Positions 44,582-55,141 are shown, numbered from the stretch's first letter. The stretch is 64,000 nucleotides of DNA from Mangrovimonas cancribranchiae (GCF_037126245.1 NZ_CP136925.1:434001-498000); one strand, 5' to 3'. The notes: a model not told the origin generated them from the sequence alone. Numbers and translations are program-made.

Positions 44582-45100
44582 ATGAGATACATACCTTTTG
44601 TCCTCTTTTTGTTACTTGTGTCATGCGCACCGGTTAAAGTAAGTTACGATTATGATGACACTGTAGATTTTTCATCATATAAAACCTATAACTATTATTC
44701 CGATATAAAAACAGGATTAAGCGAGTTAGATAGTAAGCGTATCTTTACTATTTTAGATAAAGCTTTAGAAAAGAAAAACCTTACCTTATCTAAAAATCCA
44801 GATTTCTATATCGATCTTCAAACTTCTCAGCATAAAGAAGCCAACAGAAGTAGAGTTGGTATAGGTATTGGCGGTGGCGGAAGGCATGTAGGAGGAGGTG
44901 TTTCGGTTGGTGTTCCAGTAGGAAAGGACAATATTAAAAGAGCTATCCAATTCGATTTTGTCGATGAAAACGGCAAAGGACTTTTCTGGCAAGCTATTAG
45001 TGAAAGCTCTTACAACTCTAACGATACTCCAGAAGAACGCTTAACACAATTGCAAACCATTGTAGATAAAGTATTAGAAGGCTATCCGCCAAAAAAATAA
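44582..45100 (+). CDS. DUF4136 domain lipoprotein
   Basis: 172 residues. A lipobox (LLLVSC, Cys15) follows the signal peptide, and the DUF4136 opening is VKVSYDYDDTVDFSSYKTYN. The middle is Gly-rich (VGIGIGGGGRHVGGG) and the end has NDTPEERLTQLQTIVDKVLE. The family is anchored in the envelope of Gram-negative bacteria; function is unknown. It lies 18 nt after the K+ channel gene. Confidence 0.9.
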   Translation: MRYIPFVLFLLLVSCAPVKVSYDYDDTVDFSSYKTYNYYSDIKTGLSELDSKRIFTILDKALEKKNLTLSKNPDFYIDLQTSQHKEANRSRVGIGIGGGGRHVGGGVSVGVPVGKDNIKRAIQFDFVDENGKGLFWQAISESSYNSNDTPEERLTQLQTIVDKVLEGYPPKK

Positions 45101-45183
45101 TACTTATTCGTTAAGTTGATGTTAATGGTTTTTGGTTACATTTTAGGTTGTGTATCTTGAGGTACTTTAAAAAAACAACCATT

Positions 45184-45735
45184 ATGAAAAACCATGTATT
45201 TACCTTAATTTTCTTATTTTCTGTCTTTACAGCATCGTCTCAATATCAAGTAGAACCTCCAAGAGGGTTTAGCCAAAATATTGGTAATATGGTGAGTATG
45301 TTAGATAATTTAAAAGATAGAGTAGAAGGATTAGTAAAAGACTTAACCCAAGAGCAAACCGATTTTCTTATCGATGAAAATGCTAATAGAATAGGCGCTA
45401 TTATTTACCATCTAGCAGCCACCGAAGCGTATTATCAAATATATACTTTTGAAGGTAGACAGTTTAACGAAGAAGAAAAAGCGAAGTGGGAAACAGCATT
45501 AAGCTTAGGTGAAAAAGGGCGCAAAGATATCCAAGGGAAGCCTATAAAATACTATTTAAACATTTATGACGATGTTAGAAAGAAAACCAAAAAGTTATTA
45601 AAGCAAAAAGATGATATCTGGTTTTCTGAAAAGAATGGTGTAATGACAAACCATTGGGCGTGGTTTCACGTAATGGAGCATCAAGCAAATCATATGGGGC
45701 AATTAGCCTTTTTAACAAAACGATTACCAAATTAA
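45184..45735 (+). CDS. Secreted DinB-superfamily protein
   Basis: 183 residues from ATG 45184. The signal peptide ends at about TASSQ. The DinB four-helix bundle is marked by LIDENANRIGAIIYHLAATE and HVMEHQANHMGQLAFLTKRL, whose His residues would bind a divalent metal. Members include thiol S-transferases and proteins of unknown role; an exported version is less common. It is 12 nt upstream of the SDR gene, so it is probably co-transcribed. Confidence 0.85.
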   Translation: MKNHVFTLIFLFSVFTASSQYQVEPPRGFSQNIGNMVSMLDNLKDRVEGLVKDLTQEQTDFLIDENANRIGAIIYHLAATEAYYQIYTFEGRQFNEEEKAKWETALSLGEKGRKDIQGKPIKYYLNIYDDVRKKTKKLLKQKDDIWFSEKNGVMTNHWAWFHVMEHQANHMGQLAFLTKRLPN

Positions 45736-45747
45736 AATAGATATATT

Positions 45748-46464
45748 ATGACACATAAAGTAGCTTTAATAACAGGCGGAACAAAAGGTATAGGCTTTGG
45801 TATTGCGAAAGCTTTATTAGACCAAAATATTAATGTAGCCATCACAAGTAGAAGTAGCGCTAAAGCTCATGAAGCAGCTGGTAAACTTAACGCGGCATCT
45901 AAAACCGATGCCAAGGTTTTTGGTTTAAAAGCCGATGTACGAAGTTTAGAAAGTCAGCAAGAAGCCGTTAACGATGTTTTAAAAGAGTTTGGCCAATTAG
46001 ATATTGTTGTAGCGAATGCTGGTTTAGGGCATTTTGCAAGTATTGAAGATTTAACACCCGAACAATGGCAAGAAACCATCGATACCAATTTAACGGGTGT
46101 TTTCAATTCTATAAAAGCGAGTGTCGATGCGTTGAAAGCTTCCAAAGGATATTACATAACTATTTCTAGTTTGGCAGGAACCAATTTCTTTGCCAAGGGT
46201 TCTGCGTATAATGCGAGTAAGTTTGGAGTAACAGGATTTACACAATCTGTAATGTTAGATTTAAGACAGTATGGTATAAAAGTAAGTACCATTATGCCGG
46301 GGTCGGTTTCTACAAACTTTAATGGTAACGAACCAAGCGATAAAGATGCTTGGAAAATTCAAAGTGAAGATATTGGCGAACTGGTTGTCGATTTAATAAA
46401 AATGAATCCACGCACCTTACCAAGTAAAATAGAAGTAAGGCCAAGTATGCCACCAAGTAAATAA
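45748..46464 (+). CDS. Short-chain dehydrogenase/reductase
   Basis: 238 residues. Cofactor loop TGGTKGIGFGIAK (TGxxxGIG), NAG motif (VVANAGLGHF), catalytic Ser (ITISSLAGT) and YNASK. TSRSS after strand 2 suggests NADPH preference. The substrate is unknown. It ends at a strong bidirectional terminator. Confidence 0.92.
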   Translation: MTHKVALITGGTKGIGFGIAKALLDQNINVAITSRSSAKAHEAAGKLNAASKTDAKVFGLKADVRSLESQQEAVNDVLKEFGQLDIVVANAGLGHFASIEDLTPEQWQETIDTNLTGVFNSIKASVDALKASKGYYITISSLAGTNFFAKGSAYNASKFGVTGFTQSVMLDLRQYGIKVSTIMPGSVSTNFNGNEPSDKDAWKIQSEDIGELVVDLIKMNPRTLPSKIEVRPSMPPSK

Positions 46465-46466
46465 AC

Positions 46467-46500
46467 AAAAAAGCGGTTTCATTTTGAAACCGCTTTTTTT
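46467..46500. terminator. Bidirectional terminator
   Basis: 15-bp stem (A6-GCGGTTTCA / TGAAACCGC-T6) with a TTT loop, T tails on both strands. It separates the SDR gene (+) from the alpha-2-macroglobulin gene (-). Confidence 0.92.
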
Positions 46501-46501
46501 A

Positions 46502-49500
46502 TTAGTTTTTAACTGAAATTCTAACCCCTTCGCTATGGCTGCTAAACTCTGGCGCGTACATACTTTGTATCGTGGTAATGCCATTACTCATATTACCAGC
46601 GTTGTTAACACGTAAATCGTACTCAAACACATAAACGCCTTTTGGTAGAAAGTCGAAAAAGAAGTTGGTGCTTGCATCTTTGGTGCTTTCGTAATATCCT
46701 AATCCATCCTGCCATTTGTATTTTGAGAGTACATTTACAGGTTCTAATCCAGAAGCGCGCATATCCTTCATATGAATAAACTCCATATCACGATCGCTTC
46801 GTAATTCAATACGTACACGAACTAAATCGCCAACTTCAAGTAGCGTTTCAGGTGTGATTTCGGTAATCACTTCACCAGTATCTGTATGCGTTTTTTTGAA
46901 TAATTTCTTCTGAAGTTTTAAAGGTGTTTCAGCAGAAGTAATGTTGTCTAAATCTTCAAAATATTGCCAGTACAAACTTCCCCAAGCAATACCATCGCTT
47001 TTTTTGGTTAGGGTTACACTAGCCATTTCTGGTGTAATTTCTGAAGCATTCCAAGCGGTTTTATAATAGCCTGTTCCGGCTTCCACTTTTACATTGTCCA
47101 ATTTTGAAGGATCGATTTGTTTTCCGCCAACCAAAACATCAACAGCTTCGGTAACAGATAACCAATTGCTACCTTGAAGTAACAGCGCATATACAGCATT
47201 GGTTGTGGCTTTGGTGGTTTCCCATTTGTTGGTTTGCTTGTTTTTAAGCAACCATATTTTTAGGTTGTCGATGGTTTCAAGGTTTTTTACTTCACTTTGA
47301 AAAACCGTACCAACTTCAGAAAATACTTCAATCATCAAGGCTTGGGTTTCAATAGGCGCTTGATACCAATACCAAGATGCCGAGTTTTCTTTCCAATACA
47401 TACCTAATTCCTCTGAAGTGATGCTGTTTTCTTTGAGTGATTTTAAAATGCTTTCGGCTGTTTTATCATCATTCATTCTATGGGTTATCAACGCCATTAA
47501 TCCTTTTGAATACAACGATCGTTTTAACCAATATTTCTGAATTTGCGATAGATAATAATTGGAAATATTTTTGACTTCTTTGGATTGTTCGATTTCTGGA
47601 AAAAAGCTACGCATATACAAGTAATGCAGTTGTGTATAAGTCAAATGATCTTTGCTTAAATCGACATTTTTATTGTGTTTTTTAAGGTTATTGTATTCTT
47701 CAACAAGTTTTGAATCGAGATACCTAATAGCTTTGTTTATCATTTGAGATTCCTCGTCGCTTTGCTCTGTCGGAATAACATTGAGGCGTTTTAAATGCCC
47801 AAATCCAGTGATGATGTGTTGCGTAATAAAACGGTTTGGTCGTCCGCCATTAAACCATGCCCAAGCGCCATTATCCATTTGATTTTGTTTGAGCTTACGT
47901 AAGGTGTTTTGTAGTTCGTTGTTCATTTTGTTGAGGTCAAACAACAAGGCAATGCGCTTTTTTTGTTCGGTTTCACTTTGTGCGTCGCGTAACCAAGGTG
48001 TTTCTTGAATAAGAATGTTTTTTAAGTCTTCATTCTTTTCCAGATTACTAATAAGTGCATCTTGAGAAGCCCATTGCTTAAACACCTCCTGAATTCTCGG
48101 ATTACTGTTGGCAATATGACTCGCCAAGGCATTAGCGTAATATCGGCTAAACGTTTGCTCGTTGCAATCATACGGATACTCCATTAAGTATGGCAAGGCT
48201 TGAACGGCATACCAAGCCGGATTGGAAGTCATTTCCAGAGTTAATTTATGATGTTTTAAGGTGGTTGAGGTATTGGTTTTTAATTTGTCTAACGTAAACG
48301 TTCTGGTTTCGTTGCTTTTTATCCACATCGGCAACGTTTCAGTAACTAACATTCTGTTAGATAAAACAGGTAATGCGTTTTGTTCGCCATCACTAAAATC
48401 GCCAGCTTTGGCCAGAATTTTATATTGAATGGCATTGATATTTTCTGGGATTGACAAACTCCAAGCAATTTGAGTGTTGCCGTTTTGTTTTATAGAAAAG
48501 CTTTCAATAGCACTCGAACTAATTATCGTCTCGGTAATGACTTTTCCAGTTACAGCATCAAGTAATTGCAATTGCGCTTGCCCAGATAAAGTTTTATCGG
48601 ACAGATTGGCGATTTTGGTGCTAATAACAATCTTGTCGCCGTGACGTAAAAACCGAGGTGTGTTTGGTATGACCATAAGTTCTTTTTGTGTCACGGTTTC
48701 CAAACGGGTTATTGCACTTTCCAGTGTTTTGGTATGCCCTAAAAGTTGTAACTTCCATTGAGTTAAAGCTTCTGGTGTTGTAAAACTAAAACTTACATTG
48801 CCATCTTTATCGGTTTGTAACTGCGGATAGAAAAAGGCCGTTTCTTGGAGGTTTTTACGAGTTTGAACTAGAGATAAATCAGTTTTTTTAGTTGTTATGA
48901 CAAGCACACCATTAGCACCTTGTGAGCCATAAAGAGCGGCACCATTAGCTCCTTTTAAAGTATCTGCTTTTAGGATTTGATTGGAAGATAAATTTTGTAG
49001 TTCTTCTTCAGAAGCTATTTTGCCATCGATAACGATTAGTGCTTTATTTTTACTTGATATAGATCGATCTCCTCTAAAAGTTATTTTAGTGTCTCTTGTA
49101 ACTCCAAATGATGTAGTAACTACTTCATCCATTTCAGCATCTTCAGCAACCATTTCGTTTATCGCAATACCAGAAACCTTACCACGTAACATCTGGTGTC
49201 GGTTTCCTAAGTGTAATCCAAACCAATTTAATTCATCATATTCTTGTAGTGGATAATTAGCATACAAAAGATTTTGGTTGTACACTCTAAAGCCATTAAT
49301 AGCAAAACTTAAACGGGCGTTTTTACGTAAATACGAATTGTAAATAGGTTGTTGTAATGGGGTAAAATTCCAACTATGTGGTTTAAATTGGTCTAACGAC
49401 TTGTCGTACATACTAGCCAATAATTCGGCTGAAACTTGCTCACCTTTAGGCCCTTTTACCTTAAAACTCCACGTTTCTTTTTCACCTGGTTGAAGCTTGT

Positions 49501-52500
49501 CTCTAAAGGTTGTGGTTTCAATTTCTAAATCGGTTTTAGGGTAGGGGACAGCAATCATTTTAACCCCAGAACCAAAACTATTAGCAAATGCATAATTATA
49601 ATGCACGGCAAATCCGCCGATATCTTTTTTAGTCACGGGAATACTAATCGTTTTTTTCTGATTATTGAGTGTGATAATTTCGGTTTTAACCAGACGTTTA
49701 TCTTTTTCAACGGCTAGTGTGACCACCATATTCTTAGCTGAAGATCCTATGATAACATTTACTCTATCATTAGGTTGATAGCTTGATGTATCGGTTGTAA
49801 TACTGAATAGTTGATTATCGGCTAAGGTTTTGTCTTTAGTACTATAAAGTGTTGTTCTAGTTTGGTCTTTTACTGATTGCCCAAATTTGTCCTCCGTTTC
49901 CAAAGTGATAAGATATTTGCCGGATTCCCACTTTTTAATGTTGCCCAACAACAGCTCCTTGGAATTTTCAGTATTGAAAGATTCTTCAAACACCAACTCG
50001 CCTTTTTCCCAATTTTTTGAATCACTTTCATTGGTATAGGCTTCGTTAGGGAATTTTTTCAAAAACTCATTTTTGGCAATTTCTTGGTAATCTGGTGACT
50101 CCCAAGGTCGTGGTCTAAGCACACGATTTGGTGCGTTTAATTTATACATTTTTATGGTTCCTATTGCAGGAACAAACTCACCGTTTAGGTTTTTGGTATC
50201 TATGGTAAGTTGATGCTTGTTATTAGATTTGTCCAAGGTGTTTTCAACCAGGATTTTTGCTGTCAAAGCGTGATAGCCAACATTGACAAAGGTTGTGCTA
50301 CTTCTAGTTTCACCGTTAATGTCGGTAACATCTGCCGTGACTTCATATTGAAATGTAGGTAGGTTATCTTTGTTCACATTCTGGTCTGGAAGTGCCAAGA
50401 ACGTAATATTGAATTCCCCGTTGTCATTGGTTGTGGTTTCGCCAAAGGCAATTTCTTGAGGCTCACTGTTAAACCAAGGTCTTGACCAATAATACCATCT
50501 TGGGAACTGTACTTTTCTATGTACACGATAGACCACTTTGGCGTTGGAAATATTACTTCCTGCATAAGCTTTTGCGGTTCCGTTTACCGTGACAGAATCG
50601 TTGACTTTAAAGGTTTCGCTTACAGGATTGAAATTGGTTTCAAATTTTGGGCGCTTGTATTCTTCAACAGAGATGTTGGCATAAGTATATTCGCCACAAA
50701 ACATATCCAAACTATAACTTCCAGTTAGGCCGTTGTTTGGTAAAATGAATTCTCCTGAAACCGAGCCATATTCGTTGGTTTTTAAAAGTAGTTCGCTAAC
50801 CACTTCGTCATTAACATTTTTGAGTCTGATTTTGGCGGCTTGTCCTGCGTTAATTTTGGTCGTTCCGTTTTTTATAATGGTGTTTATTCCTTTAAAATAT
50901 ACGGTTTGTCCAGGTCTGTAAATACTTCTGTCGGTAAACAAAAAACCTTTGTGTTGGATTTCGTTTTCTGGATTGTTGTTACGGTAGTTATACAAGTAAA
51001 ACTCTCCAAAATCAGCTGTATCATTGTTGCAATTTACATTAATATTAACGTTTCTTAATCGCTCATTACCTTGTTTACTTCTATTGAAAAAACCTTGAGG
51101 ATCTGTGGTGTAAGTTTCGTTAAACGTAGTCTTGTTATAATTTTTTTGATACGTTAATACTATTTTAGCACCACTAATAGGTTGTCCATTATTACGGTTA
51201 ATAATTTGAAAACGATATTGAAAATCATCGGTTAATTCTACAATGGCAAGATTGGTGACTTGAATGGTTTTTGCGGCAAAAGTTTGTTCGGTATTATTTA
51301 CATTGGCTGTAATAATATAATGTCCATTGTTAAGCTGTGGAATACCGACTTCGGTTGTATGAATTTGGTAATCGTTTTCGTTTTTTAATTTACTTGTAAA
51401 TTCTTTGTGTGTTGATAATTTATTGAGGAATAAACGCTTTTTATCTTCTCGGTAAATTTTATTAAAAGCCTTTATTTGCGAATACGATGCGTTGTAGATT
51501 TTAAAATTTAAAGCATTTATATTCTTATAACGTACTAAAACTTTAGCATGCGTATTAATAGGAGATTGCGTTTCTGATGTAATTTGAAGCTGTTCGCTAA
51601 GAATTTGTTCTTTAAGGACTTCTAATTTTTTTGCGGCCCGACTTTTCGGGTAAGCAAAAATGTAGTTATTGCAAATTGCCAAGGCTTCCTTCAACTTCCA
51701 TCTATTATCTTCGTTTGTTTTTGCATTATAAGTATGTCCTTGTTTCTTTAATATTTTAGCTTTTTCAAACGCATACAAACCCGAAATAGCTTGCCCTTTG
51801 TACTTTGCTATATTCTGGTCTAGGGCTTTTAAAAGTACCTTATCTTTATTTGTGAATGTACTATTGTTGTAAACAAAATTTAAGCGTTCAAGGTCCACTT
51901 CAACTAAGGCTTCTGGTGATTTCCTTTTTAAATGATATGCTGTAAGGTTTTGATATAGTTTTAAGGCGTTAAGTTGAAGAGATGTGGTGTCTTTTGAAAC
52001 AATATTTAGTTTTGAAAACTCACTAGCTGTAGTTAAAAGCTCAGGGTTGTCAATTTCAAATTTGTACGCAGGTTTACTAATGCTGTTTTCATCGGTTTTA
52101 TAAAATGATAGTGCGTTATGTGCTAAAATATCGTAAAGTGTAGGTCTGAGTTTTTTCGAGCCTTCAGCTGTTGTGATAATACTTTTAAAATCATGAACAG
52201 TTATACTTTGTAACTGTTTGGAATCACTTAACGAGTTTTGGTAATAGCAACTAATTTCTTCGAATAAAGTTTGCAAATCCCAAGTTCTAAAATCGGTGTT
52301 ATCAACTTTTTCAGAAGTTTTGGTACGGTCGTAAAATTTCCATCTATTTTTCTGAAAATATTGCCAATATAAGGTAGCCAACATGTTTTCCAACACGGCT
52401 TTAGTAGCTGAGTCGTTATTAATGATTTCGGTTTTAAAATCGTTTATAATATTCAGTTGTGCATCTTCTTCTAGAATTAAAGCATATTTACTTTTAAACA

Positions 52501-52699
52501 GTAAAGTTTTTATTTGCTGCGGTTTATTATCCTCTTTTTTGGCCTGACTTTCAATTTGCTCAACAATTTTTAAAGCCGATTTTGGTAGGCCTTTGTTATC
52601 AAAATCTTCAACTTGTTTCCAGAGAGACTCATAATTGTCTTGAGCTTGTGTTGTGTGAGCAAAAAGTATAATCATTAAAAGTGCCGTAAAATATTTCAT
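46502..52699 (-). CDS. Alpha-2-macroglobulin family protein with TonB-plug-like insert
   Basis: 2065 residues from ATG 52699. A signal peptide ends at about TQAQ. After an N-terminal helical region come MG-type beta domains, with GFLFTDRSIYRPGQTVYFKG typical of the bacterial MG2 region. The segment at about 1186-1273 (VIDGKIASEEEL, GANGAALYGSQGANGVLVIT) is plug-like. An A2M domain (FFYPQLQTDKDGNVSFSFT) follows, then a thioester-type CNEQ near residue 1510 (EYPYDCNEQTFSRYYANA). In other bacteria A2M traps proteases in the periplasm, usually with pbpC; no such gene is adjacent here. Confidence 0.9.
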   Translation of the reverse strand: MKYFTALLMIILFAHTTQAQDNYESLWKQVEDFDNKGLPKSALKIVEQIESQAKKEDNKPQQIKTLLFKSKYALILEEDAQLNIINDFKTEIINNDSATKAVLENMLATLYWQYFQKNRWKFYDRTKTSEKVDNTDFRTWDLQTLFEEISCYYQNSLSDSKQLQSITVHDFKSIITTAEGSKKLRPTLYDILAHNALSFYKTDENSISKPAYKFEIDNPELLTTASEFSKLNIVSKDTTSLQLNALKLYQNLTAYHLKRKSPEALVEVDLERLNFVYNNSTFTNKDKVLLKALDQNIAKYKGQAISGLYAFEKAKILKKQGHTYNAKTNEDNRWKLKEALAICNNYIFAYPKSRAAKKLEVLKEQILSEQLQITSETQSPINTHAKVLVRYKNINALNFKIYNASYSQIKAFNKIYREDKKRLFLNKLSTHKEFTSKLKNENDYQIHTTEVGIPQLNNGHYIITANVNNTEQTFAAKTIQVTNLAIVELTDDFQYRFQIINRNNGQPISGAKIVLTYQKNYNKTTFNETYTTDPQGFFNRSKQGNERLRNVNINVNCNNDTADFGEFYLYNYRNNNPENEIQHKGFLFTDRSIYRPGQTVYFKGINTIIKNGTTKINAGQAAKIRLKNVNDEVVSELLLKTNEYGSVSGEFILPNNGLTGSYSLDMFCGEYTYANISVEEYKRPKFETNFNPVSETFKVNDSVTVNGTAKAYAGSNISNAKVVYRVHRKVQFPRWYYWSRPWFNSEPQEIAFGETTTNDNGEFNITFLALPDQNVNKDNLPTFQYEVTADVTDINGETRSSTTFVNVGYHALTAKILVENTLDKSNNKHQLTIDTKNLNGEFVPAIGTIKMYKLNAPNRVLRPRPWESPDYQEIAKNEFLKKFPNEAYTNESDSKNWEKGELVFEESFNTENSKELLLGNIKKWESGKYLITLETEDKFGQSVKDQTRTTLYSTKDKTLADNQLFSITTDTSSYQPNDRVNVIIGSSAKNMVVTLAVEKDKRLVKTEIITLNNQKKTISIPVTKKDIGGFAVHYNYAFANSFGSGVKMIAVPYPKTDLEIETTTFRDKLQPGEKETWSFKVKGPKGEQVSAELLASMYDKSLDQFKPHSWNFTPLQQPIYNSYLRKNARLSFAINGFRVYNQNLLYANYPLQEYDELNWFGLHLGNRHQMLRGKVSGIAINEMVAEDAEMDEVVTTSFGVTRDTKITFRGDRSISSKNKALIVIDGKIASEEELQNLSSNQILKADTLKGANGAALYGSQGANGVLVITTKKTDLSLVQTRKNLQETAFFYPQLQTDKDGNVSFSFTTPEALTQWKLQLLGHTKTLESAITRLETVTQKELMVIPNTPRFLRHGDKIVISTKIANLSDKTLSGQAQLQLLDAVTGKVITETIISSSAIESFSIKQNGNTQIAWSLSIPENINAIQYKILAKAGDFSDGEQNALPVLSNRMLVTETLPMWIKSNETRTFTLDKLKTNTSTTLKHHKLTLEMTSNPAWYAVQALPYLMEYPYDCNEQTFSRYYANALASHIANSNPRIQEVFKQWASQDALISNLEKNEDLKNILIQETPWLRDAQSETEQKKRIALLFDLNKMNNELQNTLRKLKQNQMDNGAWAWFNGGRPNRFITQHIITGFGHLKRLNVIPTEQSDEESQMINKAIRYLDSKLVEEYNNLKKHNKNVDLSKDHLTYTQLHYLYMRSFFPEIEQSKEVKNISNYYLSQIQKYWLKRSLYSKGLMALITHRMNDDKTAESILKSLKENSITSEELGMYWKENSASWYWYQAPIETQALMIEVFSEVGTVFQSEVKNLETIDNLKIWLLKNKQTNKWETTKATTNAVYALLLQGSNWLSVTEAVDVLVGGKQIDPSKLDNVKVEAGTGYYKTAWNASEITPEMASVTLTKKSDGIAWGSLYWQYFEDLDNITSAETPLKLQKKLFKKTHTDTGEVITEITPETLLEVGDLVRVRIELRSDRDMEFIHMKDMRASGLEPVNVLSKYKWQDGLGYYESTKDASTNFFFDFLPKGVYVFEYDLRVNNAGNMSNGITTIQSMYAPEFSSHSEGVRISVKN

Positions 52700-52841
52700 A
52701 TGTGTTGAGTTCTTCAAAAGTTACATTCAAAATGTATTCCAAAATAAATGAATTGGTGTAAAAATGTAGTTAACTTTAAGTGAAGTTAGCTAAATTTTAA
52801 GTAATCTTGAAAAAGCAATTTTTTAATTTCTACAATTTGAT

Positions 52842-53579
52842 ATGCTTCGGTTAGTTATCTTTTTTGTGTGTACTATTTCAGTTTTTGGACAATCTGAAGT
52901 AGAAAATATATCAAGCTTACTTGCCCAGAAAGAGTATCGCACTGCAAAAGAACAGGCCGAAAAACTTTTTGCGGCTCAACCAACAAATTTGAAAGCGCAA
53001 GAGCTTTTAGGAGATACTTACGGTTATTTAAAAGACTGGGATAAGGCCATTACTATTTACAAAAATCTTACTGAGTTAAAACCGTACAATGCTAATTACC
53101 ATTATAAATATGGCGGTGCGTTAGGTATGAAAGCTAAGTCTGTTAATAAGCTACAAGCGTTAATGATGATTAATGATGTTGAACAAGCATTTTTAAAAGC
53201 CACTCAACTAAATCCTAAGCACATTAACGCGCATTGGGCTTTAGTACATTATTACTTGTACGTTCCAGGAATTGTTGGTGGAAGCAATAAAAAAGCCTTG
53301 AATTACGCTAAAAAATTGCAAGCATTATCCGCCGTTGATGGCTTTCTAGCTTTGGGGCAAGTGTCTGAATACAAAGAAGACTTTAAAATTGCGGAAACCA
53401 ATTATAAAAAAGCTGTTTCGGTAGGAGGAAGCAAAACCTGTTACATGCATTTGATAGACTTATATGTGACTTTTGAAAAATACCAAATGGCTGTCAATAC
53501 TCTACAAGAAGCCTATAATAAGTTAGGAGACGATAGCTTTTTAGAGCGAATTTCTGAAATAAAAACCAAAATAGATTAA
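52842..53579 (+). CDS. Secreted tetratricopeptide repeat protein
   Basis: 245 residues. A short signal peptide (to about SVFGQ) is followed by TPR-like pairs (KAQELLGDTYGYLKDWDKAI, ALGQVSEYKEDFKIAETNYK). It probably acts as a periplasmic scaffold or chaperone; no catalytic motif. It is placed before mpl, but mpl has its own promoter, so they may be separately controlled. Confidence 0.85.
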   Translation: MLRLVIFFVCTISVFGQSEVENISSLLAQKEYRTAKEQAEKLFAAQPTNLKAQELLGDTYGYLKDWDKAITIYKNLTELKPYNANYHYKYGGALGMKAKSVNKLQALMMINDVEQAFLKATQLNPKHINAHWALVHYYLYVPGIVGGSNKKALNYAKKLQALSAVDGFLALGQVSEYKEDFKIAETNYKKAVSVGGSKTCYMHLIDLYVTFEKYQMAVNTLQEAYNKLGDDSFLERISEIKTKID

Positions 53580-53594
53580 GGCTTTACATACTTC

Positions 53595-53622
53595 TTGCTT
53601 CCAAGAAAAACCTATATCTTTG
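53595..53622 (+). promoter_or_regulatory. mpl promoter
   Basis: TTG (53595-53597), 17-nt spacer, TATCTTTG (53615-53622): both elements of the flavobacterial consensus. It ends 20 nt before ATG 53643 and decides that start. Confidence 0.7.
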
Positions 53623-53642
53623 AGGTTTCAATTGCAAGTTTT

Positions 53643-54998
53643 ATGAATGTACATTTTATCGCTATTGGTGGTGCAGCTATGCATAATCTAGCCATAGCAT
53701 TGCACAATAAAGGGTATCAAGTAACCGGAAGCGACGACACGATTTTCGATCCGTCAAAATCGCGATTAGAAGCTAAAGGATTATTACCCGAACAATTTGG
53801 ATGGTTTCCAGAGAAAATCACCAAAACCCTTGATGCTATTGTATTAGGAATGCACGCTAAAGCCGATAACCCCGAGCTGTTAAAAGCCCAAGAGTTAGGA
53901 TTGAAAATTTATAGCTATCCAGAGTTTTTATACGAACAATCTAAAGATAAAACACGTGTAGTTATTGGGGGAAGCCATGGAAAAACCACTATAACATCAA
54001 TGATTTTACATGTTATGAACTATCATGATCGCGATGTCGACTTTATGGTTGGTGCACAATTGGACGGTTTTGATGTGATGGTAAAACTCACCGAGGACAA
54101 TGATTTTATCGTTTTGGAAGGTGATGAGTATTTAAGCTCACCTATAGATAGACGCCCAAAATTTCATTTATACAAACCAAACATCGCTTTATTAAGTGGT
54201 ATTGCTTGGGATCATATTAATGTATTTCCAACTTATGAAAACTATGTAGAGCAATTTAAAATTTTTGTCGATAGTATTGTGCAAGGCGGAAGTATTAATT
54301 ATAACGAGGAAGATAATGAGGTAAAACGTGTTGTAGAAGCTAGCGAAAACCCTATACGAAAAATAGGATATCATACCCCAGAATATACCATAGAAAACGG
54401 TGAAACACTTTTAGACACGCCAGAAGGACCAATGCCTATTGAAATTTTTGGTGCTCATAATTTAAATAATCTGGCTGGCGCTAAATGGATTTGCCAACAT
54501 ATGGGCATTGATGAAGACGATTTTTATGAAGCTATTTCTACATTTAAAGGCGCTAGTAAACGTTTGGAAAAAATAGCAGAAACATCAACAAGTGTAGCTT
54601 ATAAGGATTTTGCGCACTCGCCCAGCAAGGTAAAAGCAACTACAACAGCTTTAAAAGAGCAATATCCCAACCGAACTCTATTGGCTTGTTTGGAATTACA
54701 TACTTATAGTAGTTTAAATGCCGAATTTATAAAGGAATATAAAGGTGCCTTAGATGCAGCCGATGTTGCCGTAGTGTTTTATTCACCACATGCTGTTGAG
54801 ATTAAGAAACTTGATGCTGTTACCCATGAGCAAATAGCGCAAGCTTTTGATCGTGATGACTTGATTATTTATACCAACCCAGACGATTTTAAGAGTTATT
54901 TATTTTCCCAAGATTTTAATAACAAAGCCTTGTTGCTAATGAGTTCAGGTAATTATGGTGGTTTAGACTTTGATGAAGTAGAAGGATTAATTAAGTAA
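53643..54998 (+). CDS. mpl: UDP-N-acetylmuramate:L-Ala-gamma-D-Glu-mDAP ligase
   Basis: 451 residues from ATG 53643. Mur ligase family: N-terminal HFIAIGGAAMHNLAIALHNK, ATP loop VIGGSHGKTTITSMI, DYLSSPIDRR-like EGDEYLSSPIDRRPKF, and AYKDFAHSPSKVKAT. Mpl joins recovered murein tripeptide to UDP-MurNAc, recycling peptidoglycan. It differs from MurC by the GGAAMHN opening. It complements murB in this window. Confidence 0.94.
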   Translation: MNVHFIAIGGAAMHNLAIALHNKGYQVTGSDDTIFDPSKSRLEAKGLLPEQFGWFPEKITKTLDAIVLGMHAKADNPELLKAQELGLKIYSYPEFLYEQSKDKTRVVIGGSHGKTTITSMILHVMNYHDRDVDFMVGAQLDGFDVMVKLTEDNDFIVLEGDEYLSSPIDRRPKFHLYKPNIALLSGIAWDHINVFPTYENYVEQFKIFVDSIVQGGSINYNEEDNEVKRVVEASENPIRKIGYHTPEYTIENGETLLDTPEGPMPIEIFGAHNLNNLAGAKWICQHMGIDEDDFYEAISTFKGASKRLEKIAETSTSVAYKDFAHSPSKVKATTTALKEQYPNRTLLACLELHTYSSLNAEFIKEYKGALDAADVAVVFYSPHAVEIKKLDAVTHEQIAQAFDRDDLIIYTNPDDFKSYLFSQDFNNKALLLMSSGNYGGLDFDEVEGLIK

Positions 54999-55141
54999 CT
55001 TTATCATTCTGGATTTGGTTCAGGATCTTATGTTTATTAATAACACAATAAATAACAAGTGTACCGTTTCTAAGACATACTAACCATTTACTACTTTTTA
55101 TAAAAGACAATTACGTTTATTAACTAATTTAATTTATTAAT
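54999..55141 (+). repeat. Intergenic region with degenerate flavobacterial repeat
   Basis: The piece CATTCTGGATTTGGTTCAGG with ATC after it (about 55010-55031) resembles the element at 37611-37678 and is probably a decayed copy. The remainder is AT-rich leader before the lipoprotein gene; I see no clear TAnnTTTG promoter. Confidence 0.4.
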
